Part shown: one piece after another, positions 12,059-22,208 of the stretch
Position numbering within the stretch: the stretch's first letter is position 1
Layout of the letters: the number at the start of each line of letters is the position of its first letter
Assembly (NCBI RefSeq): GCF_000208865.1
Contig: NC_018395.1
Span: forward strand, 1,767,920-1,831,919
DNA length: 64,000 nucleotides
Source: Neospora caninum Liverpool
Lineage: Eukaryota; Apicomplexa; Conoidasida; Eucoccidiorida; Sarcocystidae
Direction: 5' to 3'
The notes under the pieces: model-generated
What the model saw: only the letters and a program-made list of their open reading frames with translations
Told to the model about the DNA's origin: nothing
Databases searched by the model: none
Translations under genes and position numbers: made by a program

Positions 12059-13786
12059 TAAGAGACAAGGCCGGGAACCGTACAGAGAAAACAAACTTCG
12101 TGAGAGAAAGATAGGCGTCCGTGGCGTCATTCGCGGTCGATCGTCGCCGGGAACCACCTGGGCAGTTGCAACCTCTCACGAAACAGGTGACGCAGGTGCT
12201 GTTTCCCGGTCCATTCACGGGTGCACGAGGAAACACGAACGCGTGCAGTTTTTCTTCGAACGTCTCCTCAAAATCGCAGTTGGAAACAGTTCAGGGATCA
12301 AGACAGCTTTCTCGACCGCACAAAGCAGAAAATGCACCGAAAAGCCCGGTACCGGCCGTTCGTGCACAATGAATGAACGGGCATCGATGTGATGAACGTG
12401 TGCCCCGAGCCAGAGACAAAACAACACGCGCGTAGCACGCACGGCCCGATTCTAAAGCTCTGCTTCTCGATAGTCGGTCATAGCAAATCCCGGCTGTTCT
12501 GGAGAACCGTTGAAACGGTTGGAAAATGGACCAGACAAATCACCGACATGTACGGCTAGGACCAGAAAAAGGAAGCAGTGCAGCACACCTTCTTCTTCGT
12601 TTTAAAATACCCTACAGCAGCACGAGAACATCCGGATACGCCTGCCGCGACGCACGGGTGGATAGAGAAACGTTTCTTCCGTCAGAGAAAGGAACGGCTT
12701 CTCCCTTATCCCCGATGTGTGTTTGTGTGTGCCGGCCCGACGGAACCGATGTCTTCGCTGTCCCCGTATGCACCACTGCTTAACAGTGAAGAAGTCGAAC
12801 TGCCGGAGTTCCGAGAGGAATCACACGAAAAACTAGGGGCCCAGAACGACTCGCCAGAACTTTTGATAGAAGTTTCGGTACACAGAAAGCTAGTTTCGTC
12901 GTCCTCAGTGACAGAATGTTCCCCTCTGGAAGGGTGCCTTCGGACGGACGCGCTCTCAATAGGGATTCAGTGTGCCGCATGACGTGCGGCAGCAATACAA
13001 GAACACGCGCAGCACAGGTAGAAAACGCTCAATCTGGTGAAAATCAAGTCCGTGATCGACACAGAGATGACTCCCTTGCTACAGTCCAACACGGGCTGTG
13101 TGTGTCCTGCAACTCACCCAGTTCTCGGCAGAGGCGAACGCCCACCAGTTCTCGGCAGAGGCGAACGCCCACCAGTTCTCTCACAGAACGAGCAGTCACG
13201 TTCTTGCGGCTTAGAGCTGGTAAGACGGTGAGTCGACAGAGGTGAACAGACTAACGAGGAGTCTCCGCTCAAAAACGGCACACACGGCGTCTTCGGTGTG
13301 GACGGAGATTCACCGAGGAGAGGAAGCATGCTTTTCAAAAAATACAGAAAAAGACACGCACAAACCTGCCCAACAAACGCAAAAAGGTTCAACTGACCGT
13401 GACCCACCGATTGTACAAGGCGGCCAAACGCGCAGGCCTCGGCGCTGCGGGCGGGAGGTCTCCGCGATCTGTGCACGATGGACAAGCGACGAGTTGCTCG
13501 AAAGGACACAAACTTGCACGGCGTGCGCGAGTGAAAGCGAGGACAGGCTGCAAAGAATCCTAGCTCCCCATCAGAAAACCGATACTTCGCGTGAGGTTAA
13601 CGCGACCAGGACTCAGATGGAGAAGGAAATAACGCATCACAGTTTGAGAGTTGGACTCATTCTGAGAGGCCCGCCAGTATGGAACCACAGACTTGTCGAA
13701 TAGCCCCAAGTCTCGAGAGAACTCGAAAAACGGGTGAATGGAAACGCACAGGGTCATGTCTGTGAGACAAGCAGGGTAAGCAATGT
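12059..13786. other. Spacer with no supported gene
   Basis: No frame here combines length, periodicity and splice signals. It holds the 27-bp tandem repeat at 13119-13182. Confidence 0.5.
13119..13182. repeat. 27-bp tandem repeat
   Basis: Units beginning CAGTTCTCGGCAGAGGCGAA start at 13119 and 13146, with a partial third copy at 13173. The first two are identical. No gene is recognised around it. Confidence 0.85.
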
Positions 13787-14194
13787 GTGGAGTTGCCTCT
13801 CTCTGCCTCTGGAGGACTGAAAAAAGGACCCTTTTCGCAGAATAAAAGAGTTGAGCAATCGCCCAAACAGTTCATGTTAACAGCAGTTCATGGCGCGGTT
13901 CGCTCACTACGCCCGACAATCAAAGCCCAACTGCTTACGTACGGCATTCGTAAAGAGGATACCGTGTTGTTTAATGATGCTAGGGCGTCTCCAGTGATTC
14001 GCCCTACGGACGGAATGTACAAACGGAATAAGGCGCGCAGTGCGTGGAGAGGGGAGGAATCGCAAAAATCAAAACAGCGTCTCACTTCTGCGCCGAGCCG
14101 GTATAGGGAACGTCAGAACGTCCCTGTAGTGTCAAGTGTAGCGGAGAAGACTTCTCTCGATAGGTTTCTCCACGATCAATGCCTCAGTATATAA
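13787..14194 (+). CDS. Possible hypothetical protein (135 aa)
   Basis: A 135-codon frame with marked purine-first codon periodicity over 13870-14050. The translated product contains no known motif and no hydrophobic segment. The local sequence is less GC-rich than the neighbouring gene exons. It could be a single exon of an unrecognised gene, or an antisense-aligned shadow of one, since this periodicity does not fix the strand. Confidence 0.2.
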   Translation: MELPLSASGGLKKGPFSQNKRVEQSPKQFMLTAVHGAVRSLRPTIKAQLLTYGIRKEDTVLFNDARASPVIRPTDGMYKRNKARSAWRGEESQKSKQRLTSAPSRYRERQNVPVVSSVAEKTSLDRFLHDQCLSI

Positions 14195-14532
14195 CTGATA
14201 CTGCTGCCCTCTGGAACCAGGTGTTGCGTTGTTTCTGTAGCCAAGTGAAGAGATACGAGAGGGGACAAAGCTCAGCGGAAAAGAATGTTTTCGAAAAGAA
14301 ACCGGCTTGAAGGCAAGCAGCCCCTTCAAGGGTGCGTGTCCTGACTTGCAACAGAACGAGATGTTTGTCGGGATGTGCCCACCTAACCAAATACACATAT
14401 ATGCAGGCCCGCAGGCACATACCTGCGTCTGCATGTAATTGTTTGCCTTCTATCCACTATAGACCGTTCTGTTCAGCACCGCGAGACGCGCTTGAGCCTT
14501 TATGATGTTCTATACACTACCCGTGCGGCTAT
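14195..14532. other. Short spacer
   Basis: About 340 bp between two weak open frames. I see no splice-supported exon or repeat in it. Confidence 0.4.
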
Positions 14533-15054
14533 TCATTTCCACTTTGAATCTCGGCGTTTTGACGGTAAAAGGATAGTGGCGATGAAGTTAAGTGCATTTT
14601 GAGTCTTGGCATCCTGCAGATACCTCGCACACGCGAAAAGAACTGGCGGTTTTTCGGCACGTACCACACAGCGAACGTTTATCGCAGCGGCGTCGATCAA
14701 GAGTCGAGGGAAGGCGTGGTTTCCAATATCCTCGTCCTCGTAGCATGTTCGATATTGTCTGCACGTGGAAGAGAAGTTTCTTGTCTTTTGCATAATTATC
14801 GAACTGTTCTCACGACGGTTATCGACTGGTGCTCTACCAAATAAGCTACCAAAGGCTGAGACGACTGTCCATTCTTGTTCGCGCTTCCTTGAAAAACCAA
14901 CCCCGTCGGCGGTCTTGCCTGTCCTTCCTCCACTTGGAAATTCGTCGTTACGTGCGTACAGGGATGGCAGTACGTGACTAGGCTGGTCTACTTGTCGACA
15001 CGTTTTAAAAAAACAAGCTGGTAGTGTGTCTGCATACACATATGGAGCGTGCAC
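14533..15054 (-). CDS. Hypothetical protein, single exon (173 aa)
   Basis: Open minus-strand frame of 173 codons ending in TGA, with strong codon periodicity along most of its length. The plus-strand frame aligned to the same codons is broken by stops, which favours minus. The product is mildly basic with several cysteines and no transmembrane segment; the C-terminus is K/R/S-rich. It lies about 200 bp beyond the stop codon of the beta-propeller gene in the same orientation, so it is either a separate small gene or an extra exon. I do not recognise it. The exact start among the N-terminal methionines is not determined. Confidence 0.4.
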   Translation of the reverse strand: MHAPYVYADTLPACFFKTCRQVDQPSHVLPSLYARNDEFPSGGRTGKTADGVGFSRKREQEWTVVSAFGSLFGRAPVDNRRENSSIIMQKTRNFSSTCRQYRTCYEDEDIGNHAFPRLLIDAAAINVRCVVRAEKPPVLFACARYLQDAKTQNALNFIATILLPSKRRDSKWK

Positions 15055-15254
15055 GGTCTACAGAATATCTACACTTTTTCCCTTACGTACTGTGCACAGA
15101 CTCTCGCTTGACGCAGATAGACGGAACTGTTAGCGGCCCTTCTTTTTGCACGGGCGCGTGAGAGGGAAGGGAGGTGCCACCACGTAGACCCATGCGTAGT
15201 CGGTTCACACACTCTTCTCGAAATAGCGATGGATGCAGTGTTTTTTCGGCGCAT

Positions 15255-18200
15255 CTAGACCTCCATAATCCGCACGATTCCCGTGGCAGTGCCAGTGATG
15301 ATCTCTCCAGGACCGACTTGCGTGGCGGCGTAGATCGAGTTGACCATGGGCCCCATGCCGATGTTGTAGTAGAACTTGGATTCGCCAGTCCACCAATCCA
15401 GCGCCTCGAGGGTCCACATACCCCTCATGGGGGCTGCCTCGCTGCCGAATTGCCCTCTTTTTCCGATGCCGTACATGAGTCCAGAAGTCGCACTCATCGT
15501 GGGAATTCCGTTCGGAATGGACACCTCCTTGTTCACCCACGTCACGCGTAGGGCGTTCGCGTCAGGGTCAAACTCGAGCTGCTCAACGCCCTTGGGGGCG
15601 TCGCCGACAATGACGGGCCAGGCGTTGGTAAGCGTCTCACTGATTCGAGTAGGCACTTCGCCTCCGCCGAGCAGGAGCGCTGCGGGGCTGCCAAACATCT
15701 TGAGAAAATTCGGCGTTTGCTTCAGCTCCTCTGTCGGCGTGTTGTTCACCACGGCGAGTCGCCAGCCGTGGACCAGGACGGACTGCTCGCTGCTGGTGTG
15801 ATTCGCGTTCGCGTCGCCAAAGTTGATGGGATGACTCGCTTTGATCTCCCCAGTCTTCGCGTCCATGATCAACACGTTCATGACGTCCGCGTCGTCGGTG
15901 ATGACGACATACTTTCTCCCGCTCTCGCCCATAATCGACGGCGTGCTGCCAGAGCCGGCTCCGAGTCGGACTTCTTGCGTCCCGCTGGCCGACGACGTCG
16001 AGTACGGCTTCTCCCACCGGATCTTCAGCTTCCTGCCGTTCCAGTCGACACGATGCATGAACTTGTCGGATACCACGTAGATGCCCCCTTCATCGTCGCA
16101 CGCCATGTTGTTCGACACCTCCAGGTCTCTGTCGTAGCCCACAGAAGTCCCGAGCATCAGCCAATCGGTCGCTTTCCGGAAACTCCCGCCCTTTATGTTG
16201 CGGTTCAAAACACCCACGCGGCCGTGACTCGTCGCCTGAAGCGAAACGCACGACGCAGAGACACGCTTCCAACGCACGCCTCAAGACCGCAAACAGCGCG
16301 TCGTGAACAAAGCTGAACACGCAATCCATAGGAAGGAAAAACGAATACAAATGTATGTGCACGCGTAGGTGCATGGATGTGCGTATGTGCCGGTACATAC
16401 AACTCAACATTTACGCGTGAACTCTGTATGGATGGGATCAGCTTACGAATATTCATAGCTGCCCAGATGTGTGTGTACTGAGGAGATCGCTTATCCTATA
16501 TGCGTCTGGTATTCGCTGCTCACTTGGGGGGCTCAGAGTCTCGCATCACACCTCCCCCCCGTATACATTTTTATCTATATGAGATGCAGAGAGATCTATA
16601 TGAAGGGTCACAAACAAAACTATCTCGGGAACATATGCCCATTTACAGCAAAAGAGGCACAGCTGAATAGCAGGCAAGTCTTTTCGGAATCTGTCCCAAC
16701 GCATGCGTATGTATATATATGTATATGCACGTGCATATGTGATGCTTGTAGGTGTGATAAGGCGTCTGTGAAGGCGACTTTTACCCAGACGATATGCCCA
16801 TCGCTGCTCATGCAGAGGGCTCGGATGACTTCCTCTGGTCTTTGAGGATAGCGAACTTCATTTGCGAGCTCGTTGGTGATGTCAAATTTCTCAGGGTGCA
16901 TCATGATCTGCTGCGAGTTGCTCCCCGGCTTGTCGTAGTACGCCTCCAGGTGGTCACCGGAAGACACGACGAAAATCTCCTGAAAACATGCGCCGCAGAG
17001 AAAGCACTTTTCTCGGGCACTCTTCACTGGAACAAAGAGAGAGCCGTAGTACACTTGCATGTTCGAGGAGCGCGACCCTCTCTCTGCGGTGTGCTCTACC
17101 GTGTACAGACAGGTCCATCGATACACGTCTACACAAAAGCATGTAAGGACAGGCGAAGGGGTAACGCAACAGGGAGAGGTACAAATAATGAGATAGAGAG
17201 GCAGAGAGAGGTAGGGAGAGAGGCAGAGGGATAGATATACAGAGACTGAAAGGTAGTGTAACATCTCTGTACATTTATATATCCGTGGATATCTTTAAGC
17301 GATCCATCCGGAGAAATGGAAAGGAACAACTCCTCGAGGGACCACCGCCTTGCCCAGCGTAGGCTGAGTTCATTTTTCGACACGGCGTGGCTTTTGGTGT
17401 TCTCCAGCACGAAACACGGGTTTCGCTCAGCTTTTTTGCGTCTTTCGAGAACGTCTGTTCCATAGGAGTTTTTGCTTCGATGCCCACCCGAAAAAACGCT
17501 TGAAGTTTCCTCTGTTCGATGCTTTTGCTTCTTGCTGCTTTAAACCTTTGTTCACTCACTTCCTTCGTCAAAAGGGCATAGGCCCCGTGGAACTTGTCGG
17601 CAAAGACCTTCTCCACAGGCTTCGCCACATAGTCGACTATCCGAAGAGAAGACTTCCCGCGAGCTACCTTGAAGATTGTCGTCCAGCTGCTACCCCAGAG
17701 ATACTTTTGGTCTTCGGAGTAGAACAGCGTGATTGGATTATTCGCAATGACCGCCCGGTTCAGGAAGTTGTGACTCAGACGTCTTGAGCCGTCAGGACCT
17801 CTGTACGGGGAGCTTGCCTGCGCCACAGAGACAGGCAGGGATGACACACACAGCGCATATTGGGCAATCTAAAACATACTCATTATACAGATGTTCATAA
17901 CCACAGGCTCAGCTAGGCAGAGAATCGAGAGGACCTGGATGTATGAGGGGGATTGCTACAATCTTGCGTTGCGTCACCTGTGTGGGCATGACCGGGACTG
18001 AATGAAGATACAGAGAGTGACATTGAGAGGAGCCGGGCACATGTATGTGCACATAGGCATGCATAGGGATGCAATTGTTTAAGATCGAATGACAGCTGTG
18101 GGGAGTTGACTCGTACCTGAGCGAATCCCGTTCGATGTGGCGACGGCCAGGGGCTGGCGGCAAGGCCTTCACAGACGCCAGGCATAGCCACAGGTGGGAG

Positions 18201-19362
18201 TTGCATGGTTTTGTACAGAGATGCGTCAACGGCGTCTCGGTATTGCTTGATGATGTCCTTCGACAGCGGATGTCCTTGAATCACTTCGTCAATCAACGCG
18301 TCAACGGAAAGTTCCTCTTCTTCTGACTGACTGAATTTTCGTGGAGCAAAGGGCAGAGGCGGGAGGCCGTGGAGACCGAGAGCGAGGTTCAGTTTCTTAA
18401 GATTCCGCGATTCAAAGGTGGGAGCCGCATCCATCGAGACTGACGACGGCTGATTTGCCGTCCAGTGGAAAGATCCCACCTGCCACAGAGGCAAAACAAA
18501 ACACCGGAACTGCGTTTATCCTTTCTACGTAAATGAACATAGCTTTGCAAACAAGAATGCCAGTGGATACACATGCAGATACAGACAGGGAGACGGGTTG
18601 GAGATCTCGTCAATATAGCAAAGCATTTTTCAGAGCAACACCCGCCAGCATAATTATCCACTTACGATGCATGACTATACGCACGTACATATGAACTGTT
18701 TTTGTGTATGATGTGTAGCCTCGATTTATGTGAGGTCCGGTGCACGTTTCGGAGTCCTCAAAGGGTGTCGGCTGTAGGTTAGAAGTGCCTATATGTGGAG
18801 CGTGCGTTGCATGGAAGGCTATTCTCTACGCGATTGGACGAGACTGCAGCGCGTTCTTTGAGAAAACGCTGTGAAAGAACCTGTTCTTTTTCGTGATTCG
18901 GTGCGCGCGGACCTCGCCAACAGCGCTGATGATGGCTTGGTCTAGTGGCGACATGTTGAACGCTGTGAGGGAGACGGCGCGCCTTCTTCCATCGTCTGTA
19001 GGCTGTAGAATCCCTTCTTGGATAACGCTAGGGAGAAGACTGTTCGCCGTTTGCGCGACTGTGCGAAGCATTTTCTGCCCACTCTGAAGCGTGGAGTTCA
19101 GCAGAGCGTTGTCTGTGATGTGAGCAGCCAGACTAGCATTCTCTTCATGTCGCCCGGAAGAAACGGTCGACGATCCACCGAGGAAGTCGATCGGAAGACG
19201 CGACAGCGGATTAAAAGCGGTCGAAATGAGTTGCGAAATCTCCGTAATTTGACAAGAGACGGGCCGAACGGGGAAAGGCGAGAAGAAAGCAGAGAGGAGT
19301 GAAAACAAGACGAAGAATGTCGAGGAAAGAAGACTCCTGGGTGCCTTCATTTTGGCGACCAC
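15255..19362 (-). CDS. Secreted PQQ-like beta-propeller protein (one apparent frameshift)
   Basis: Five exons: 19362-about 18913, 18479-18117, 17817-17273, 16979-16785 and 16235-15255, about 844 residues. The N-terminus has a basic start followed by a long hydrophobic run typical of a signal peptide. The later exons show repeated beta-strand blades with motifs such as SPDGS, SSDGH, DDEGGIYVVS and DAKTGEI, as in PQQ-type quinoprotein propellers. No dehydrogenase active-site motif or bound-cofactor residue can be assigned, so catalysis is not claimed. Exon 3 must change frame: it reads one frame down to the K-K at about 17,435 and another from there on. A run of six A (plus-strand T, 17432-17437) with one base missing would explain it. 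The first exon's donor (GTCCGC) is weak and its end uncertain. Confidence 0.65.
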
Positions 19363-19387
19363 TGCTTTTCAAGATACGGAACGGAAT

Positions 19388-20785
19388 ATGACTTGTAGCC
19401 AAATAGGAAGCTCCTTCTTTCCTTTTGTGGGCTCGTCGGCTCTTCAGTACTTGCTTTCGTTCTGGGTTCTCGTTTTCGTGTTGTCTGTGTCGTCTTCAGG
19501 AGACACGAGGAGTGAAGTGGTATCTACGGACGACAGCCCTCCGGTGAAACAAAGACCGTTTTGTGTAAACAGTCGCGCTATTCGGTTTGGCTTTTCCCCG
19601 CAACGACTGACACGACGAAGCAGGAAGAGCGAAGCTGCAGGTGTAAGAGCCAAGAGTTGTTGGTAGAACTACGCAACAGGAAAAAGGCCGGAACGATACC
19701 TGTGGAGGAACCTGCTGACTACAAACGAACGGTTTCGAAACAGGACACGAAGTCGTCTCACATCCAAAACCAAAGCGTGTGCAGAAGGAGTAACCTGGAA
19801 CGGCTTCTGGAGTTCACAAGGAAAGAAGACCTGGAAACCAGAGCGAAATGTGGACAGGAAAGGCCACTCGTTTCGCCGGCTGAAGGTCAATCTGGGGGGT
19901 CGGAGCACGTCACGCAAGAACGGAAGAACCTTGGGTTTTCGTGGCACGGTAGGCGAAGAAAGGCAACGAGACGGAGGGAACCATGTCTCGACTTGCTTTT
20001 AACGGGAAACCGATGGACGTTTTTGGCCTCTGTGCATTTGGTTTTAGACACGCGAAGAAACGGAGCGCGATTCACACCAATTGCCTCGAAAATGGGCAGC
20101 AACTGAGTTGAAACCCACATGCGCCGCCTTTGAGAGTTTCGACCTACGGAAACATACACAGGTTCTCACATGGCGACAGGAGACAGACACAGATAGCGGT
20201 ATTTCTGTTGATTTGCGCCTTGAAACATGCCTCCACGCATCGGATCGAACAGAACAGCTTTTTGGTCGCGCCGCGATCGGTCTTCTCCAGCGGCTTCGGC
20301 CGACTCTCCCTGCGCAAGAAGCAAATACAGGCTTCGCCGCGACGTCCAGCCGCTTTGTTTCCAAGCCCGCCTTTCTCCTAGTTTCTTCCTTTTTCGCTCC
20401 GAATACAACGCAGGACACAGAATCTCCAAACGCGCAATGCAGCTTTTCGTTTTCAATGGTCGGGAGTTCCACTAATCGTCCCGCGCGGGTGACACAGACC
20501 GTAGACCAGGCGAATGATCTTGAAGGATGTTCGCTGTTTGGAACAGAATGCCGCCACGTGTCGCCGGTGGCCATTCAATCCGTCAAAACACAAACGTCTC
20601 GACTAATTAATCTGTTTCGGCATTGCGAGAAACGGAGCTTCCGAGCAACTGGTGCTCGTGTTGTCACCTACAGAGTCCCAGGCTTCGCAGAGGGGACACC
20701 TCGAAATCAAGATTCTTCCAGGACATGTGAAGAGAGTGCAGAAATCCTGAATGCCCAACACACCACTATCATCGCCTCGGGATAG
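19388..20785 (+). pseudogene. Broken or mis-sequenced hypothetical gene with N-terminal hydrophobic segment
   Basis: Three consecutive frames with good codon periodicity follow one another: 19388 to about 19595 (starting MTCSQIG and containing a hydrophobic run near residues 25-40 that could be a signal peptide), about 19600 to 20106 (very hydrophilic), and about 20081 to 20785. The frame changes fall at homopolymer-rich spots (TTTTCCCC near 19592-19600, AAAA/GGG near 20089-20096), and there is no room for normal introns. It is either a decayed gene or a gene with base-call indels. Its first ATG is only 26 bp from that of the divergent beta-propeller gene. No domain is recognised. Confidence 0.35.
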
Positions 20786-20920
20786 CTGTGTACATAAAGA
20801 CGTACATGGCCAATCTCTCTTAATACATAGATGCGTGCATGAAGCTATAGGATAGCTGTGTACATAAAGACGTACGTGGCCAATCTCTCTTATTACATAG
20901 ATGCATGTATGAAGCTATAG
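20781..20920. repeat. 70-bp tandem duplication
   Basis: Two adjacent 70-bp copies (20781-20850 and 20851-20920) both start GATAGCTGTGTACATAAAGA and end GAAGCTATAG. They differ at only a few sites, so the duplication is recent. The first copy overlaps the stop codon of the preceding open frame. Confidence 0.95.
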
Positions 20921-20971
20921 GTGGAGGATCTATTAACTACATACATATACATACTTACACATACACATACA

Positions 20972-20973
<2 letters not shown>

Positions 20974-21005
<32 letters not shown>
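20974..21005. repeat. (TA)n microsatellite
   Basis: Pure AT dinucleotide run in the spacer after the 70-bp duplication. Another TA run is at about 21826-21850. Confidence 0.9.
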
Positions 21006-21009
<4 letters not shown>

Positions 21010-21148
21010 ATAATAGAATAGAGAGTGCTGCTTTTGTCCAGTTCTACTGTCGTTATGTGCACATTTCCGTAGTCTGTATAACTGCGTTTTGTACCAGCGG
21101 GGTGTCGTGTGTATACCGGCAAACGGAACTTTGGGTTGCTGATGTCCA

Positions 21149-21520
21149 GTGACGCATAACTGCGCTCCCTGTCCAACGAGGTTGAGTTCGCTAATTGCGT
21201 TCGATTTCTATGATACGCCTGCGTGCGTGACCCGAAGACGGACAGCCGCATCCGGTAGTGCACTGTTCAGGCGCGATGTTTGCGAGGAACGCGTAGAGAT
21301 TGAAACAGGCCGAAGAATAACCAGCTCTGTCGTCCTGGAAATGGGGCGATTTCTGCGACTGGCGTACACTGAGGCTTGCGGGGGGGGGGACCCGGAGATC
21401 CTCCGCTTTCGTGAACAAAGATGCAAGTGCGAAGCCGATCCAAAAGACTCCGCCGAAAAGCGTGTGCTAGACTTTTACGCGCATCTCTTTGCTGCCGCAC
21501 GCTCGGCCTTCTCTGGGTGA
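21149..21520 (+). CDS. Possible hypothetical protein (123 aa)
   Basis: Open frame with codon-like periodicity, strongest in its second half (21300-21520), and a C-terminus rich in A, E, R and K. It includes a run of nine G at 21382-21390 that is error-prone. No domain is recognised and no splice partner was found. It is convergent with the PIG-S-like gene, whose 3' UTR may overlap it. Confidence 0.2.
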   Translation: MTHNCAPCPTRLSSLIAFDFYDTPACVTRRRTAASGSALFRRDVCEERVEIETGRRITSSVVLEMGRFLRLAYTEACGGGDPEILRFREQRCKCEADPKDSAEKRVLDFYAHLFAAARSAFSG

Positions 21521-22208
21521 AAGAAATTTTTTTGAAGACGGGCGACAGCGAAGCCACTCCCGCCGGCCAATTAAACCTTGTCGGCGAGAGGGAAAAGTCG
21601 GGTTCGTCTCTCGACAACTCGTGAAAACATCTCCCCCGTTACCACAGTTGTTGACATCAGACACGATCCAAACCAATCTAACATTCGCTTACAGGGACGG
21701 CGAAACACCCAGACCCCGAGAGGAACTTACACATATACATACACATATAGGGTTGTGCAGGAGGGTAGACAAATTTGTATCTACTCCTACGACTATGCAT
21801 ATACACATATCGATATGTAAACGCATATATATATATATATATATATATATGTTTGTATGCAGGAGAAAGAATTTTTGTGACTTCCAGCAGGATATATATG
21901 CCTGTCGGGTTGCTTCGTCAAAGGTGAAGAAAACAGACGGAAGGAGTACTGAGAACGCAGAAAATGACATGTGTTACATGTGAATACAAAGGACGATGAA
22001 GGTCAATGGGGACAGCTGAGAGGCAAAGACTGGAGAAGAAGACTCGACAGAAAAAGGTGAGGGCTGCCTTCGAAACCCTTTTGCGTCTGTGCAGAACGTT
22101 GTTTCATTCCGTTCCCTATCCGATGGCTGTGGGACCTCTTCCCCTCTCTGAATTCCCTTGCCGCGTTTGGAGCTTCAGAGAAATGCAAAACGGACGCGGC
22201 GTAACTGT
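21521..22208. other. Spacer and probable 3' UTR of the PIG-S-like gene
   Basis: About 690 bp with a TA run at 21826-21850 and no supported exon. Confidence 0.5.
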
